NCBI GenBank assembly: GCA_030063045.1
Contig: JAQSEB010000045.1
Coordinates: 372,001 to 436,000, forward strand
Source: Pratylenchus scribneri
Lineage: Eukaryota; Nematoda; Chromadorea; Rhabditida; Pratylenchidae
Direction of reading: 5' to 3'
Length of the DNA stretch: 64,000 bases
The stretch's first letter is position 1. Each line of letters starts with the position of its first letter. The notes under the pieces are model-generated. The model was not told where the DNA came from. It ran no database searches and saw only the letters and a list, made by a program, of their open reading frames with translations. Position numbers and translations under genes: made by a program. Positions 61,409 to 64,000 of the stretch are shown in pieces.

Positions 61409-61608
61409 GTATTTGTCGGTTATCTCTGCCCTCATTTTTCCCCAAATTACCTTATGTTTTACCCCCAAAATTGGTCAACCCTAAAATCATCTAAAATAAT
61501 TAAAATAATGTTTTTTTCATTATTTTACAATCAGCAGAATTAGGAATAATAAAATAAAAATTCCAAAAAAATTTTTCAAATGAAGGCATAGATAACCGAC
61601 AAAGTACC
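61409..61608. mobile_element. MITE, family B copy 3
   Basis: Inverted ends GTATTTGTCGGTTATCTCTG and GCATAGATAACCGACAAAGTAC correspond to family B with the same G-for-T change in both arms. GGAATTTTA and CGAATTTGC may be the worn target duplication. Confidence 0.65.
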
Positions 61609-61619
61609 GAATTTGCTTT

Positions 61620-62425
61620 CGGCGCAAAACCAAAGGCAAAGCCATAAAGCAAAGAGTGGAAGAAGAAAATAGGAAAAGAGAGCGAAATGAATGAAAGGAA
61701 GAAGGAATAGTGTGCGCAGTGGCGCACAAATGGTTTTATATACTGTATGCTACATTTCCATTGGTGTTGGTGTGCTGTGTCCCCCTCCCCCATTCCGCCC
61801 CAAGCAATTTCGCCCCAAGCAATTTCTTGTTTTATTTTTTGCTTTTGCTTTTAGTTTTTTTTAGAGAAAATGGGAAAAACGAAAAAGTCAGTCATCAGTC
61901 TCAAAAAGGTTGTCGGCGGCATAGAGCAGCCAGCTGGGTGGGTGGAAAGAGGGAAACTGCGAAAGGAGATATACACTCCTTATTTTTGGTGATTAATTAT
62001 TCATCGGTTCATTTACAATCAACATTTAGTTGATTGCTGGGGCTTAAAGTGTGATGATGGAAGTGGTTGTCGGCTGCTTATGCTCACTTTGAATTGGATT
62101 GCTCAATTTATATATGGGTACGGGGGAATTTTCTTGGGGCAAAGCCAAACCAGAAAATGTGGAAAGAGGAAAAAAGGATGAAAGGGAAAGGGCGCAAATG
62201 AAATGGTTGGAGGGGAAGGAGGATTGCTGCGCGCACTAATGTTATTATACTGTATTGTGTATGAACTATGCAGCTTCTTCTTCATTGGTGTCCCCATTCC
62301 CTAAAGAAATGTCATTTTTGTTATTTTTTTGTTTCCCTTTTTAGTTTTTTTAGAGAGAAAAGTGGGAAAAAAATAGTCAGTCTCAAAAATGTTGTCGGCG
62401 ACCTAGAGCCAGCCGATTAGGTGGA
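61620..62425. repeat. Tandem duplication, about 0.45 kb unit, diverged
   Basis: 61620-61950 and 62130-62425 share, in order, GCAAAGCC, a purine-rich block, ATACTGTAT, TTCATTGGTGTCCCC, TTTTTAGTTTTTTTAGAGA, AGTCAGTCTCAAAAA, GTTGTCGGCG and TAGAGCCAGC. No coding potential recognised. Confidence 0.8.
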
Positions 62426-64000
62426 AAGTGGAAATAATTAAGGGCCAAATAACAATCTCATTGTCAGCTAATTTTGCTGATTATTTAGAAAATTGGAGGG
62501 AAGGGGGCATCTCGCATTTTTTGTGAAGCAAAACTTTTGTTAAAAAATTGGCGAATGAATGAATGCTGGAGGACGGTTGTCCGCGGTGGGGGAAGGGGCC
62601 ATTGGTCCCCGGTGGGGGAAGGGGCCGGAGGGAGAGGGAATGGAAGGAAGGGCGGAGGACAAAAATATGGAGGGTAAGTTGACTTTGCAAAAAAAAGTCA
62701 GCGCTGTAGGGCGAATGGGAAGGGCTGCGGCGACGAGAAAGGTGGAAGGCTGGAGGGGAATGACGGAGGACAAAAATATCGATGGATGTGTAAATTGTCG
62801 GTGCATTGACATTTTTTAATCATTTTTGTTTATTGGTCCGGAAATTTGAATTTGAAAGGTCTAATGGAAAATTGTTTTCCATCCTAAAAACAACAAAACA
62901 AACTAACTAAGAGAATCGGCATATTTAATTAAGAAAAATAAAAAAGGAAATGGCCAAATTGGCCAAATCAAAGATCAAAGAAAATGATAATTTCCCCAAA
63001 AGTTAAAAAATGAGATAAGATAAAATAAAGGCCGTGCGAATGGAAGGGCGGAGGACAAAAATAGGGAGGGGAAGTTGATTGTGCAAAAGTCGGCGGCGCA
63101 TTTGACCTTTGATCGTTTTTTGTCCACTTTTTTTGGAATGAAAATGGACTCGGGGTAAAATTGTTTTCCATTCTCAAAAACACAAAAAAAAAACAAAAAA
63201 TTCAGAAAAATTTGCATTTTTAGTTAAGAAAAATGAAAGATTGAAGTGGCCAAAAGATCAAGGAAAATGGCATATGGTCAAAAAAAATTTACAAAAAAGA
63301 AAAGAAAGCGGGGATAAAGTGGAAGGGATTTAAGTAATGAAGGTATGAAAGAATATAAAGAAAAGAGGTGCCTAAAATGGAGCCAAATGTTGAAAGAATG
63401 TGCCGTCCATTCATTTTCATCCACAAAAGAATGATGGGATAAAAGCGCGTCTCGAGATTTGGCCAATGATTGATATAAGGTTTTAAGGGCCATTCACTCA
63501 TAAAATCCTCCACAAAAAAGAATTGGAGAGAGAGAATGAATATGCCGACCATTCATTTTCGGCATAAAATGAATGAATAGGGATAAGTGCGTCGCGAAAT
63601 TTGGTTTAAACCAATTTGATGAATATCCACCCATAAAAACCTCAAAATTGAGCGGATTCATTCGAGAATGTTTCATATTCTTGGGCAGATTTTCTGTATG
63701 GACGCGGATTAAGGATTAACCAATTTAAATATAAAGAAAAATAACAATGCCAATGAAATTGGATCGCGAGGGATTTGGACGAATAATTTGATGTACATGA
63801 TGGCGGGGTAGGGGTTAGGGGATAATATTCTTGAGACACGAACAAACAATTTTTGATGATGGATTACCCAAATTTATAAGGAAAAATGCCAATGAATTAT
63901 GGGAAGTAATCCAATGGGAATATGGACTAAATTAGTGAATAACCTATTATTTCTGAATGCGAATTATATATTACAGTTTTTATATAAAGGGAATGAACGC
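62426..64000. other. Spacer with further short duplications, no gene seen
   Basis: GGAGGACAAAAATAT recurs at about 62656, 62765 and 63051, twice followed by GGAGGG(TA/GA)AGTTGA and AAAGTCGG/AAAGTCAG. TGCCG(T/A)CCATTCATTTTC..GCG(T/C)..GAAATTTGG is duplicated at about 63400-63460 and 63542-63605. Many overlapping frames on both strands are of low complexity. 63.7-64.0 kb is unremarkable. Confidence 0.45.

Noticed and set aside
62540..63552. Frames with S/P/F-rich products at 62.5-63.5 kb
   Set aside because: Duplicated low-complexity spacer, open on both strands, no exon structure.

Overview
The window is a strongly AT-rich animal-type nuclear sequence, most likely from a nematode and probably a plant-parasitic tylenchid such as a root-knot or cyst nematode. 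Evidence for a nematode is a complete UNC-87 calponin-like muscle gene, a seven-helix chemoreceptor of nematode type, a spliced-leader (SL) RNA-like gene and TTTTCAG acceptors just upstream of start codons. Evidence for a tylenchid is weaker: a protein whose C-terminus recalls a family I remember from cyst nematodes, and the base composition. Genes were assembled by hand by joining exons across GT..AG introns and requiring reading phase to match at every junction.

Layout. 1-1119 (+): 3' part of a DEAH-box RNA helicase. 2390-6897 (-): five-exon chemoreceptor whose third exon is interrupted by a 1.2 kb transposon with an exact 10 bp target duplication. 7331-21462: about 14.1 kb of 160/168 bp satellite with higher-order structure and a short CENP-B-box-like motif. 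21.7-23.6 kb: decayed partial copy of the 5' end of unc-87. 23624-23736 (+): SL RNA-like gene. 24674-26419 (-): five-exon gene of unknown function with one apparent frameshift. 29987-37311 (-): unc-87-like gene in 14 exons. 40542-41860 (-, 5' end not found) and 42554-43346 (-): two small genes of unknown function close enough to be an operon. 43551-43865 and 44611-44820 (-): doubtful small membrane ORFs. 48832-59823 (-): one 10-exon gene for a disordered Q/N/P-rich protein of about 1,300 residues, with one apparent frameshift and internal protein repeats. 59.9-64 kb: no gene; degenerate repeats.

From 24.7 to 59.8 kb all genes lie on the minus strand. Their introns are loaded with non-autonomous hairpin elements, several with 8-10 bp target duplications (Mutator-like), and with AT-rich minisatellites. 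I see no prokaryotic features and no CRISPR. The strongest items for follow-up are the SL RNA-like gene, the transposon inside the receptor exon, the satellite with its CENP-B-like motif, and the family of MULE-type MITEs with iterated termini inside unc-87.
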